A DNA stretch of 33,918 bases, from positions 1-33,918 of the forward strand of contig NZ_FUGD01000041.1 in the NCBI RefSeq assembly GCF_900162815.1. The letters are read 5' to 3'. Origin of the DNA: Psychrobacter pasteurii (GTDB taxonomy: Bacteria; Pseudomonadota; Gammaproteobacteria; Pseudomonadales; Moraxellaceae). Shown piece after piece: positions 18,770-26,245 of the stretch. The notes under the pieces are model-generated. The model was not told where the DNA came from and searched no databases. It saw only the letters and a list, made by a program, of their open reading frames with translations. Numbering within the stretch: position 1 is the stretch's first letter; each line of letters opens with the position of its first letter. The position numbers and the translations under genes are program-made.

Positions 18770-19521
18770 AAGGTGTCTCAAGTTTGAACGGTATAAAATA
18801 AATTTGACGGCTATTTAATAAATAATGGGTTACGTTTTGTCAAAGAGTCCTCATAAATAGTAGGACACTAATATAGGCACAATTATAGTGAGGGTAAAAG
18901 TAACGTTAAATAGGGGGCCTGTAATCTGTACCATTATAACCAGTCTTGCTTATTAAAGATAATAGCGTGAGTGAAGGATTGTGTCACAGAGCTAAATAGC
19001 ACAGAAAAAAGCATCAATTAGGGTTAAATATATTAAACATAGCCATAAAACCTAGCTATAAAACTAGTTATAAGAATAATACAGTCACAAAAATCCAAAA
19101 TTCAATTAATTAGTATATATTAATATAAAAAATCAATTGTTTATTTTTATTTGAGTGTATTAAAGTTAACCCTCGCAGTATTTACAAAAACACAGAAGGT
19201 TGTCATTGAAATAGAGATAAAAACCTTCATAATAGTAGTTAAGTGAATGGGTGTATACTGAAATTACAGAGCTGACATTAAAGAGCTAATATCAAATAAA
19301 AGCCAGTCACAGAAAAAAGCTGCATACAATAAAGTCAGTTAACCAAAAAAGTCAGTTAACCAAAAAAGTCAGTTACCCAAAGATTACTAACCCATTTTTA
19401 TTAATTGTACGATACCTCGTTGGATTATACGGCTCCTATAGAGCCACTAATTTATAAGTTTTTTTCAACCACACCTTTAATAATGTGATTGTAAAAAGCG
19501 GCGAAGGTAAGGAGAATATTA
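18770..19521. other. Long AT-rich intergenic region (752 bases)
   Basis: Divergent spacer between engB and the c5-like cytochrome gene. It is very AT-rich, with no convincing ORF, tRNA or terminator. The only clear structure is the 3 x 17-bp repeat at 19331-19381. It must contain the promoters of both flanking genes, but I could not settle on one. Confidence 0.5.
19331..19381. repeat. 17-bp tandem repeat, 3 copies
   Basis: AAAGTCAGTTAACCAAA at 19331-19347 and 19348-19364, then AAAGTCAGTTACCCAAA at 19365-19381. Copies one and two are identical; copy three has one change. It lies about 140 bases before the cytochrome start. The unit contains GTTAAC, a short palindrome. Confidence 0.95.
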
Positions 19522-19830
19522 ATGAAGTTTAATAAAGCACTGTTACCTATGTTTGCGACACTAATGCTAAGTAGTATTCCTGTACTAGGTAATGCCGATG
19601 TGGCCAAACGTTATGAGGCCAGCTGTGCGACCTGCCACTCTAGTGGGGCATTTGACGCACCCCAAAAAGGGGACAGCCAGTACTGGGAAAAACTTAAGTC
19701 TGAAAAAGGTATGGCTGCTTTGGTTGACTCGGTAAAAATAGGCGGAAAGCAGATGCCTGCTGGCGGCTTATGTAATGAGTGTACCACCCGAAAAGACTAT
19801 GCTGAACTGATTGAGTATATGTCAAAATAA
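19522..19830 (+). CDS. Cytochrome c5 family protein
   Basis: Small periplasmic electron carrier. A Sec signal peptide (residues 1-25, cleavage after GNA) precedes the haem site CATCH (C35, C38, H39); Met78 in KQMPAGG is the likely sixth haem ligand, and C84/C87 (GLCNEC) form the disulfide-type pair characteristic of c5 rather than c4 cytochromes. Length 102 with the signal is normal. It probably passes electrons from the bc1 complex or similar to an oxidase. The ATG has AAGGAG close upstream. A terminator follows, so it is transcribed apart from the c4 gene. Confidence 0.9.
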   Translation: MKFNKALLPMFATLMLSSIPVLGNADVAKRYEASCATCHSSGAFDAPQKGDSQYWEKLKSEKGMAALVDSVKIGGKQMPAGGLCNECTTRKDYAELIEYMSK

Positions 19831-20196
19831 ACGCGGATTTTGACTCAGCTTTTCATTCAATTTTTCACTTAATATGGTTGTTTTAATTTTCTGCGCTATG
19901 TCGCAAAGCCCTGATTAAATCAGGGCTTTTTGTCTTTATAAGTTGAGTTAAGTATAGTTTATTGCTGCGTACTGACTAATATGTCACGGATAGGTAGCTA
20001 TTTTTACAAAACTATTGATATAATAATGGCATTAATTATTCTCTGTGAGTAGTTATAACTGAACCATGCGCTGATAGCTTATCCCTAAATTCGGGTTAAG
20101 TGATACCTTATATTTAACGTTTGGCTATCATCGTTTCAGCGTCAAAGTTATAGTTGCTTAGCTACCGCCTGAAAGATTTAGTAGGATTAGACTACA
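19831..20196. other. Intergenic region between the two cytochrome genes
   Basis: 366 bases containing the c5 terminator (19905-19929) and then about 265 bases of leader for the c4 gene. An imperfect hairpin around CCCTAAATTCGGG (about 20079-20101) is visible in the leader. No ORF recognised. Confidence 0.4.
19905..19929 (+). terminator. Terminator of the cytochrome c5 gene
   Basis: AAAGCCCTGATT (19905-19916) pairs with AATCAGGGCTTT (19918-19929), followed by TTTGTCTTT. Classic intrinsic terminator; the loop would open to a few bases in practice. Confidence 0.9.
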
Positions 20197-20862
20197 ATGA
20201 AAAAATTGCTCGTTGCCACCAGCCTATGTGTTGCCAGTATCAGCGCCAGTGCAGTTATCACTGTGCCTAAATATGATGCTGAAGCCGGTCAAAAGATTGT
20301 TGAAAGTAACTGTGCTGCCTGTCACGGTATGACAGGGACCAGCGTTGTCCCAACTCAGCCAAACCTTGGCGGTCAAAATGTTCGCTATCTTTTCAAACAA
20401 TTAAGAGACTTTAAAACAGGATATCGTGTTAACGGTATCATGCAAGGTCAGATTGCTACCCTAAACGAACAAGATTTAGCCAACGTTGCGGGTTATTATT
20501 CTGAACAAAAGCCATGGGGTGCTTTCGCAGGTAACCCAGCCACTGCTGAAGAAGCAGGCAAGCTGTTCTTAGGCGGTGATAAAAAGCGCGGTGTTATTAG
20601 CTGTGCAGGGTGTCACGATCCTAAAGGGGCAGGTAACGCTTATGCTGCTTTCCCACGTATTGGTGGTCAGCATGCTGAGTATATCGGCCTACAACTAAAA
20701 ATGTTCCGTGCTGCAGGTCGTGAAGACGATGTCAGCAAAGACCAAAAACGTGTTAACGATGCTGCTAAAGCCGGTGAAAAAGGTATGATGCAAGTGGTTG
20801 CTGCTAAACTTAGCGACCGTGATATCAAAATCTTGTCACAGTTTGTTAGTGCAGTTCACTAA
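20197..20862 (+). CDS. Dihaem cytochrome c4
   Basis: Periplasmic dihaem electron carrier. After a signal peptide (MKKLLVATSLCVASISASA) two homologous c-type domains follow: CAACH (C39, C42, H43) with Met82 in NGIMQGQ as probable axial ligand, and CAGCH (C136, C139, H140) with a Met in KGMMQVVAAKLSDRD. The LGGQNVRYLFKQLRDFKTG and IGGQHAEYIGLQLKMFRAG blocks are the c4 family helices. At 221 residues it has the family's usual length. Cytochromes c4 and c5 commonly act together in feeding terminal oxidases, and both are present here in tandem. Confidence 0.94.
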   Translation: MKKLLVATSLCVASISASAVITVPKYDAEAGQKIVESNCAACHGMTGTSVVPTQPNLGGQNVRYLFKQLRDFKTGYRVNGIMQGQIATLNEQDLANVAGYYSEQKPWGAFAGNPATAEEAGKLFLGGDKKRGVISCAGCHDPKGAGNAYAAFPRIGGQHAEYIGLQLKMFRAAGREDDVSKDQKRVNDAAKAGEKGMMQVVAAKLSDRDIKILSQFVSAVH

Positions 20863-20954
20863 TTTAACGGCTAGATAAGCTTATCGGCTGACTCTTGCAG
20901 AATAAAAGGTAGGATAAAAGCCAATAACCTTACTCAAAGTAGCTAAAGAGATTT

Positions 20955-20993
20955 AATAAACAAAAACCCCGTTCTTCGGGGTTTTTGTTTATT
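20955..20993 (+). terminator. Terminator of the cytochrome c4 gene
   Basis: A perfect 17-bp stem, 20955-20971 with 20977-20993 (core AAAAACCCCG / CGGGGTTTTT), loop TTCTT. Symmetrical enough to act on both strands. Confidence 0.95.
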
Positions 20994-21141
20994 ATCAGCT
21001 TTAAATCTATGGCGGGTGTTTAAACTTTTTAATTGAGCCCAATATCTATATCTATGTTTAGACATGCGTTCTAGATACGCGAATACATTTGATTTGGCTG
21101 TTCAAAATCAGTTAGATTGTCATTAACTACAATTTCAACCC

Positions 21142-22263
21142 ATGGATATCAGCATGCAAAATCGTTTTGCCTCACTATTTATTGCTGCATTATTGCCTCT
21201 ACTTCTATTTAGATGGTTTGTCCCTACGCCTGTTGGCCAAATAGACTTTTGGCTAATGTGGCTACTGGCAATGGTGGTAGTAGGTCTGCCGCTATTATAT
21301 GCAGAGATTGGCTTGGCTCATCGCAGTCAAAAAATACCTGCTAAAGGTATTCAGGAGCTCACTAGGCAGGCGGATACCAGCACCATCTGGCGTAGCTTTG
21401 TGTGGTTAACCGTGTTGTTATCTTTGGTGATTGCAGGATTAAGTATTGATGCTGTTAGTGCCAATCTATTAGAGGCTACCCAGCAATTGGGCTTATCACT
21501 GGATGTGCCTCCTTACGCATTGGGCGTGATTATGGTGGTGATCGCAGGGATGCTAAGCTTGTTGGGCGGCAGTACCTTAGTGGTCTCTTTGGCCCTGATT
21601 ACTGTGGCTTTTGTTATGGCTGCCGTAACCAATATGTCCTCAATCGCTCTGATTATGACAGAGCCTAGCTTAGGTGAGTGGGCCAGAGCAGTAACGCTTG
21701 CGTTGGTGAGTGTGGGGGTGGGAACAGGCCTGTTTTGGTTCAATAACCCCTTGGTTCGCCATAATCCCAACCACAGTGCAGAGATTGGGCGTAATACCCG
21801 CGAGATTGCGACAAAGACGGTATTGCCTATCTGGTTAACGCAGCTGGTCATTGGTAGCATGGCCCTGATATTTACCACAGGAAGCTTTGCGCCAATTACC
21901 ACTTTAGTGTATGCCTTTGGTGTTTTAGCAGCTTCAGCCTTTTTTATGCATTACGCCAGTGCTCAGATTGCCAATGTCTTCCAAAGATTCGGTATCTGGA
22001 TAGCCACCGCAATTAGTATGCTATTGACCATATTGTTAGTGGTCATCGCAAGCCCTCAGTCTTTGGCTGTGGTATTGGTGATTGTGAGCGTTCTGAGCGC
22101 TTTGGTATTGGCTATTTTCTCAGGTTGGCAAATGAAAATTAGCCACATGCGTAAATCTTTAAACTTCAGCTCAGAAGGTATCTATAACCTGTGGCGTGTG
22201 GCCATTCGTATTTTAGCGCCCTTGCTGATTATTGTGGCGGTAGCAGGTTGGTTGATGTCATGA
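21142..22263 (+). CDS. Polytopic membrane protein, divergent NSS (SNF)-like transporter
   Basis: A 373-residue very hydrophobic protein with roughly ten or eleven membrane segments. Its start resembles neurotransmitter:sodium symporters: NRFASLFIAA aligns with transmembrane helix 1, WLLAMVVVGLPLLYAEIGLAHRSQK with the helix 2 motif GIPL-x3-E-x-A-x-G-R, and the C-terminal LWRVAIRILAPLLIIVAV with the last helices of that family. But the sodium/substrate motif GLGN-x-W/L-RFP of helix 1 is absent (LLPLLLFRWFVP stands there), and the protein is shorter than working bacterial NSS proteins (about 450-510). So it may be a repurposed or non-transporting relative. The ATG at 21154 is an alternative start. 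The last bases overlap rnfH (ATGA). Confidence 0.65.
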   Translation: MDISMQNRFASLFIAALLPLLLFRWFVPTPVGQIDFWLMWLLAMVVVGLPLLYAEIGLAHRSQKIPAKGIQELTRQADTSTIWRSFVWLTVLLSLVIAGLSIDAVSANLLEATQQLGLSLDVPPYALGVIMVVIAGMLSLLGGSTLVVSLALITVAFVMAAVTNMSSIALIMTEPSLGEWARAVTLALVSVGVGTGLFWFNNPLVRHNPNHSAEIGRNTREIATKTVLPIWLTQLVIGSMALIFTTGSFAPITTLVYAFGVLAASAFFMHYASAQIANVFQRFGIWIATAISMLLTILLVVIASPQSLAVVLVIVSVLSALVLAIFSGWQMKISHMRKSLNFSSEGIYNLWRVAIRILAPLLIIVAVAGWLMS

Positions 22264-22616
22264 TTGAAAGTTCATTTAATGTCTTTGATAAAGATCAGGC
22301 CGGACTACCAATAAGTCTAGCCTATGCACCGTCAGCCACCCAAAGTCTATATTTAGAGATGGAAGTGACTGAGGGCACAACGCTACTACAAGCTTTACAG
22401 CAATCAGGCTGGATCCAGCAATATCCTGACTTGCAGCAGTGGTGTGATGAGCACGCTCAAGATGAGCAAATTAATAATAAGACTTGGGCGGTGGGCGTAT
22501 TTTCGCAGAAGAAGCTACTAAGCTATGTGCTACAAGCCCATGATCGAATTGAGATTTATCGACCTTTGACTATTGATCCGATGCGTAAACGCAAGAAGCG
22601 AGCAATTCGACAGTAA
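22260..22616 (+). CDS. RnfH family protein (UPF0125)
   Basis: A 118-residue beta-grasp (ubiquitin-like) protein of unknown biochemical role. Visible family features: ISLAYAPSATQSLYLEMEVTEGTTLLQAL, the central WAVGVFSQKK and YVLQAHDRIEIYRPLTIDPM-x-RKKRA tail, which is the RnfH hallmark. An upstream in-frame ATG exists at 22191 inside the transporter gene, but the start at 22260 shares ATGA with the preceding stop and begins where homology begins, so I use it. In many gammaproteobacteria rnfH follows ratA near smpB; here it is instead tied to the NSS-like gene, with bamE convergent. Confidence 0.88.
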   Translation: MIESSFNVFDKDQAGLPISLAYAPSATQSLYLEMEVTEGTTLLQALQQSGWIQQYPDLQQWCDEHAQDEQINNKTWAVGVFSQKKLLSYVLQAHDRIEIYRPLTIDPMRKRKKRAIRQ

Positions 22617-22658
22617 GGGATAAGCTATATATACAAGCTAAGATAAGGCAAGATACAA

Positions 22659-22690
22659 GATAACCCTCTTTAATTATAAAGAGGGTTATC
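22659..22690. terminator. Bidirectional terminator, rnfH / bamE
   Basis: Perfect 14-bp stem GATAACCCTCTTTA (22659-22672) with TAAAGAGGGTTATC (22677-22690), 4-base loop, between convergent genes. T tracts are weak on both sides. Confidence 0.75.
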
Positions 22691-22705
22691 TAATTGCAAG
22701 GCAAG

Positions 22706-22745
22706 TACTATAGAGTGTGATTAAATACTATAGAGTGCGATTAAA
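22706..22745. repeat. 20-bp tandem duplication
   Basis: TACTATAGAGTGTGATTAAA (22706-22725) followed directly by TACTATAGAGTGCGATTAAA (22726-22745), one difference. It lies 17 bases beyond the bamE stop, between it and the shared terminator. Confidence 0.92.
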
Positions 22746-22762
22746 AATGGAGTGTGGCCCAA

Positions 22763-23134
22763 TTATTTGGTAGCAGGAAGGCTTTCGATACCTTCTATCT
22801 TAACCACAGTTTCAGACTCATCAAAGTAAATGATTAGGTGTTGACTGGCGTTAGTAATCGTCTCTTTGCCGTCGCGTTTGCCATAAGTCCCTGGAGTATA
22901 GTCGTAGATATAGTCCCAACGGTTAGGAGCTAGAGTATCACGCATGGCTGGGCTACCTAGTAAATACAGAACTTGGTTCTTGTTCATACCAGGCTGAACT
23001 TGCTGTGCTTGTGCCTGGGTAATTGGTGTCCCTTGAGGTAAATCAATGGTGTAGACGCCAAAAATTGAACAGGCAGATAGTGAAAGCGTGGCGGTAATAG
23101 CGATAGGGTAAAGTAATTTTTTTAATATATTCAT
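22763..23134 (-). CDS. bamE: Outer membrane assembly lipoprotein BamE (SmpA/OmlA)
   Basis: Small lipoprotein of the BAM complex. The signal peptide ends in the lipobox LSAC with lipid Cys22 followed by Ser; the mature part has the conserved IDLPQGTPITQAQAQQVQPG, then MNKNQVLYLLGSPAMRDTL and NRWDYIYDYTPG, the OmpA-like two-helix, three-strand SmpA fold, with the RWDY motif used for BamD and lipid contacts. At 123 residues its size is normal. It diverges from fur, a pairing found in several gammaproteobacteria. Confidence 0.95.
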   Translation of the reverse strand: MNILKKLLYPIAITATLSLSACSIFGVYTIDLPQGTPITQAQAQQVQPGMNKNQVLYLLGSPAMRDTLAPNRWDYIYDYTPGTYGKRDGKETITNASQHLIIYFDESETVVKIEGIESLPATK

Positions 23135-23437
23135 AATTTCACGTTTTAGAATTACCTAATGTAATCTTTAGAGTAAGCCCCTAAGGATTCAGACAGTGAT
23201 GAAAACTACCAATGTTCTGGTAATTATAAACTGATAATAAAGTTTTGATAAGATAAGCCGTTAAACTGATGGGCTATTCCCCAGATTTAGTCTAAGCTAG
23301 GCTTAGCTGGTTTTAATAAATGATACGTCAATTACTTGCAATTGCCTACCACTTACGAGAGTATTTAACTAAAATTTGTATTATTTAGTAGTTTAACACG
23401 GGTTCCACTCATAAATTATAAAGTTATAAGGATTACA
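23135..23437. other. bamE-fur divergent promoter region
   Basis: 303 bases of AT-rich spacer that must hold both promoters. CTAAGCTAGGCTTAG-like dyad near 23292-23306 is visible. A GATAAT word near 23231 is not a full Fur box, so autoregulation by Fur cannot be claimed from the sequence. Confidence 0.4.
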
Positions 23438-23875
23438 ATGACAATGATTAATCAAGAGTTACGTAAAGCGGGTTTGAAAGTCACTTTGCCTCGTATCAAG
23501 ATCCTTGAGCTATTAGAAAATGCTGAAGACCATCATATGAGTGCCGAAGAGGTCTATAAGGCTTTGATAGAGCAAGGAGAAGATGTTGGCTTAGCCACAG
23601 TCTATCGTGTGCTAACCCAGTTTGAGCAAGCGGGTATTGTTGAGCGTCATAATTTTGAAAACAACTTATCTGTGTTTGAAATTACACAAGATGAGCATCA
23701 CGATCATATGGTCTGCGATGTGTGTGGCAAGATTATTGAGTTTCACAACGCAATCATTGAACAAGAGCAATTAAAAGTAGCTGAAGAGCATGGGTTTAGA
23801 TTGTCTGGCCACTCTTTAGTGCTTTATGGCTTATGTGAAAATGAAGAGTGTCAGGACTCGGCCAAAAAGCCATAG
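23438..23875 (+). CDS. fur: Ferric uptake regulator Fur
   Basis: Iron-responsive DNA-binding repressor. The winged helix spans about residues 1-82 (LPRIKILELLENAEDHHMSAEEVYKAL and the recognition helix LATVYRVLTQFEQAGIVER). Metal ligands typical of the family are present: H32/H33, the HHDH cluster at 87-90, the structural zinc pair C93/C96, and a second C-x4-C at C133/C138. Length 145 is normal. Two ATGs (codons 1 and 3) are both possible. Cysteine and histidine spacing agrees with Fur rather than Zur or PerR, though the separation is by resemblance. Confidence 0.94.
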   Translation: MTMINQELRKAGLKVTLPRIKILELLENAEDHHMSAEEVYKALIEQGEDVGLATVYRVLTQFEQAGIVERHNFENNLSVFEITQDEHHDHMVCDVCGKIIEFHNAIIEQEQLKVAEEHGFRLSGHSLVLYGLCENEECQDSAKKP

Positions 23876-23966
23876 CCTGGGAAGCACTAGGAAGTTAACA
23901 GTAGCCCTGCTGCTAGAGTAATATCAGTGGTGCCAGAGTTAGCAGCTGGCTAAGTTGCCGTTATAC

Positions 23967-23990
23967 ACCCGTTTTAAACGGGTTTTTTTA
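23967..23990 (+). terminator. Terminator of fur
   Basis: ACCCGTTT and AAACGGGT around a single central T (23967-23983), followed by a run of six more T. The working loop would be a few bases wide. Confidence 0.88.
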
Positions 23991-24082
23991 TGGCTGATTT
24001 TTGATGAGTAAAGTGGCGTTGTTTGATAGTTAAAATAATCAAAGAAGCAGGTGCAACTCTCTGGTTTAGCCTTCTAGAGGAG

Positions 24083-25180
24083 TTAGGGAGTCAGGCTATC
24101 TGCAGCAATAATATTAGCATCGACTAGCTGCTGTAAAGACTGCTCGATAGTGCGCATGCCAAGATTATTGCTAGTCTGGATAACCGAGTACATTTGCGCC
24201 AATTTATTTTGACGAATTAAATTACGAATGGCAGGAGTGGTCATCATAATTTCATGGGCTGCGATACGACCTCCCTGGATACGCTTTACTAAAACTTGAG
24301 AGATGACTGCTTGTAATGACTCTGATAGCATGGCTCTGACCATGTCTTTTTCAGCAGCAGGGAAGACATCTATCACTCTATCTATGGTTTTGGTCGCTGA
24401 ATTAGTATGCAAGGTTGCGAATACCAGATGCCCAGTCTCAGCGGCAGTAAGTGCCAGCTGGATACTGGTTAAATCTCTTAACTCGCCAATGACAATCACA
24501 TCAGGGTCTTCTCTTAAAGCAGAGCGAAGAGCAGTGCCAAAATCTAAAGTATGCTCAGAGACTTCACGTTGGTTGACCAAGCTAACCTTTGAGTCATGAA
24601 CAAACTCAATAGGGTCTTCAATCGTTAGAATATGGGCAGGTTTGGTGCTATTGATATGATCAACCAAAGCCGCCACCGTGGTAGATTTACCGCATCCTGT
24701 GGGTCCGGTGACCAGCACCAATCCTTGGCGAAGGTTTGCAATTTTCTCAAAAGTGGCTTGAGTGTCGGGTTGAAGATTTTTGGTTTTGGCAGCAGAGGCG
24801 GTCATGCCAGAGGTAGGATTTAAATTTAGCTGTGCTAAGTTTGGGACCTGTGACGGTATGCTTCTAAATACAGCAGCTGATCCTCGGCTTTGTGCAAAGG
24901 CATTGACCCTAAAGCGACCGATGCCGGGCAAAAAGAAAGCGTAGTCAAGCTCTAGGTGCTTTTGAAACTCATTATATTGAGCAGGGCTCATGGTGCTTTG
25001 AATATAAGCATTCACTACAGTGTCCTGCAGGGCAGGCATATCAACTGCAACCATATCACCGTCTATCCGTAACATAACGGGCATCCCAGCAGATAAGTGT
25101 AAGTCCGAGGCTTGGCATTGAATGGCATGAGCAAGTAGGGGCTGAATGTTATCGAAGCTTAGTCCTTGCGTGTCGGACAC
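24083..25180 (-). CDS. pilT: Type IV pilus retraction ATPase PilT
   Basis: Hexameric cytoplasmic ATPase that retracts type IV pili and drives twitching and DNA uptake. The N-terminal PAS-like part (QASDLHLSAGMPVMLRIDGD) is followed by the Walker A GPTGCGKST (159-167), the Asp box TIEDPIEFVH, Walker B LREDPDVIVIGELRDL, the His box TGHLVFATLHTNSA and the C-terminal AIRNLIR motif needed for retraction, all as in P. aeruginosa PilT. An extra stretch of about 20 residues (121-141, Ser/Ala/Thr rich) sits just before the ATPase core, making it 365 instead of about 345. The start codon is GTG, marked by AAGGAGGA at 25186-25193. Divergent from yggS, as in Pseudomonas. No pilU follows. Confidence 0.95.
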   Translation of the reverse strand: MSDTQGLSFDNIQPLLAHAIQCQASDLHLSAGMPVMLRIDGDMVAVDMPALQDTVVNAYIQSTMSPAQYNEFQKHLELDYAFFLPGIGRFRVNAFAQSRGSAAVFRSIPSQVPNLAQLNLNPTSGMTASAAKTKNLQPDTQATFEKIANLRQGLVLVTGPTGCGKSTTVAALVDHINSTKPAHILTIEDPIEFVHDSKVSLVNQREVSEHTLDFGTALRSALREDPDVIVIGELRDLTSIQLALTAAETGHLVFATLHTNSATKTIDRVIDVFPAAEKDMVRAMLSESLQAVISQVLVKRIQGGRIAAHEIMMTTPAIRNLIRQNKLAQMYSVIQTSNNLGMRTIEQSLQQLVDANIIAADSLTP

Positions 25181-25418
25181 TTAGGTCCTCCTTGTGAGAT
25201 GAATGGCTGGCGGTAGCATAGCAAGTCTATTAGCCCTATGAGTGACTTTTTTCAAAACACTTGAGAGCTGTCAGTGCTTATTAACACCGGTTAACATCAA
25301 CAGATCTTAAATAGGTGAGGGGTGTGGACTTGGTAAACATTTGCCAATAGAGGATAGGGGGCGACAAATGTTACTATTAGAGTATGAGCAAAAAAATAAA
25401 TTATAAGAGGGCAATATA

Positions 25419-26117
25419 ATGAAAGAGACCTTGCTACAAAGATGGCAACAAGTGACCGAACAAATTGATAAAGCATGTGCAGATTCCAATAGAGACTCTG
25501 TGACTTTATTGGCGGTATCTAAGACCAAGCCTGCGCAGATGATTGTTGAGTTAGCGCAAGCGGGACAGGTACATTTCGGAGAAAACTACCTGCAGGAAGC
25601 TGCAGAGAAGATGGCGGAGATTAAAGAGTTGGGTGCAAGCTCACCCGCTACCCAAGCTATTGTTTGGCATTATATTGGTCATATTCAGCGTAATAAGACC
25701 CGAGACATCGCTGAGAACTTTGACTGGGTACACACCATTGAGCGGGATATTATTGCCAAGCGTTTGAACGATCAACGCCCAGACGACCTAGGCAAACTGA
25801 ATGTACTAGTGCAGGTCAATATCGACAATGAAGACAGTAAGTCTGGGTGCCTGCCTAGCGAGCTAGATAAGCTGATAGCGACTATCAAAGGCTATGATAA
25901 GCTGAGCTTACGCGGGCTGATGATTATCCCTTCAAAAGAAGGTACCGATGCCTTTGAACGTACCAAAAAGCTGTTTGATGAGATTAAGCAGGCTCATCCT
26001 GAGCTGACACAGTGGGACACACTGAGTATGGGAATGAGTGGGGACATGGAGCAAGCCATCGCTCAGGGCTCTACTATGGTACGTGTTGGTAGTGCCATCT
26101 TTGGGGCAAGAGAGTAG
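25419..26117 (+). CDS. yggS: YggS family pyridoxal phosphate homeostasis protein (PLPBP)
   Basis: Single-domain TIM-barrel PLP-binding protein that balances vitamin B6 and keto-acid/amino-acid pools; no catalytic activity is established. PLP would bind Lys35 in LAVSKTKP; also seen are VHFGENYLQEAAEK, the WHYIGHIQRNK segment, LRGLMIIPS, and the C-terminal LSMGMSGDMEQAI plus GSTMVRVGSAIFG phosphate-binding site. Length 232 is standard. AGAGGG precedes the ATG. In many relatives proC follows; here a terminator and the convergent nadE follow. Confidence 0.95.
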   Translation: MKETLLQRWQQVTEQIDKACADSNRDSVTLLAVSKTKPAQMIVELAQAGQVHFGENYLQEAAEKMAEIKELGASSPATQAIVWHYIGHIQRNKTRDIAENFDWVHTIERDIIAKRLNDQRPDDLGKLNVLVQVNIDNEDSKSGCLPSELDKLIATIKGYDKLSLRGLMIIPSKEGTDAFERTKKLFDEIKQAHPELTQWDTLSMGMSGDMEQAIAQGSTMVRVGSAIFGARE

Positions 26118-26157
26118 CTTGAGAGCATAAAGTTAAGAGCATAAAACTAAGATCTAA

Positions 26158-26190
26158 AAAAGGAGCTTCAATCTAATTGAAGCTCCTTTT
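26158..26190. terminator. Bidirectional terminator, yggS / nadE
   Basis: Perfect 15-bp stem (26158-26172 with 26176-26190), core GGAGCTTCAAT / ATTGAAGCTCC, loop CTA, between convergent genes. Confidence 0.92.
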
Positions 26191-26192
26191 GT

Positions 26193-26220
26193 TTTATAGC
26201 TTATTTGCTTTATAGCTTAC
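26193..26220. repeat. 16-bp tandem repeat, 1.75 copies
   Basis: TTTATAGCTTATTTGC (26193-26208) followed by TTTATAGCTTAC (26209-26220). Short and AT-rich, so it carries little weight on its own. Confidence 0.6.
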
Positions 26221-26245
26221 TGATGACAGAGTGAAAGCAAATCTG

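Noticed and set aside
21513-21902. 129-residue open frame on the minus strand inside the NSS-like gene
   Set aside because: Antisense shadow with low-complexity composition and no ribosome site.
23225-23260. Fur box upstream of fur
   Set aside because: GATAAT words are present but they do not form the 19-base or 7-1-7 inverted arrangement; too weak to call.
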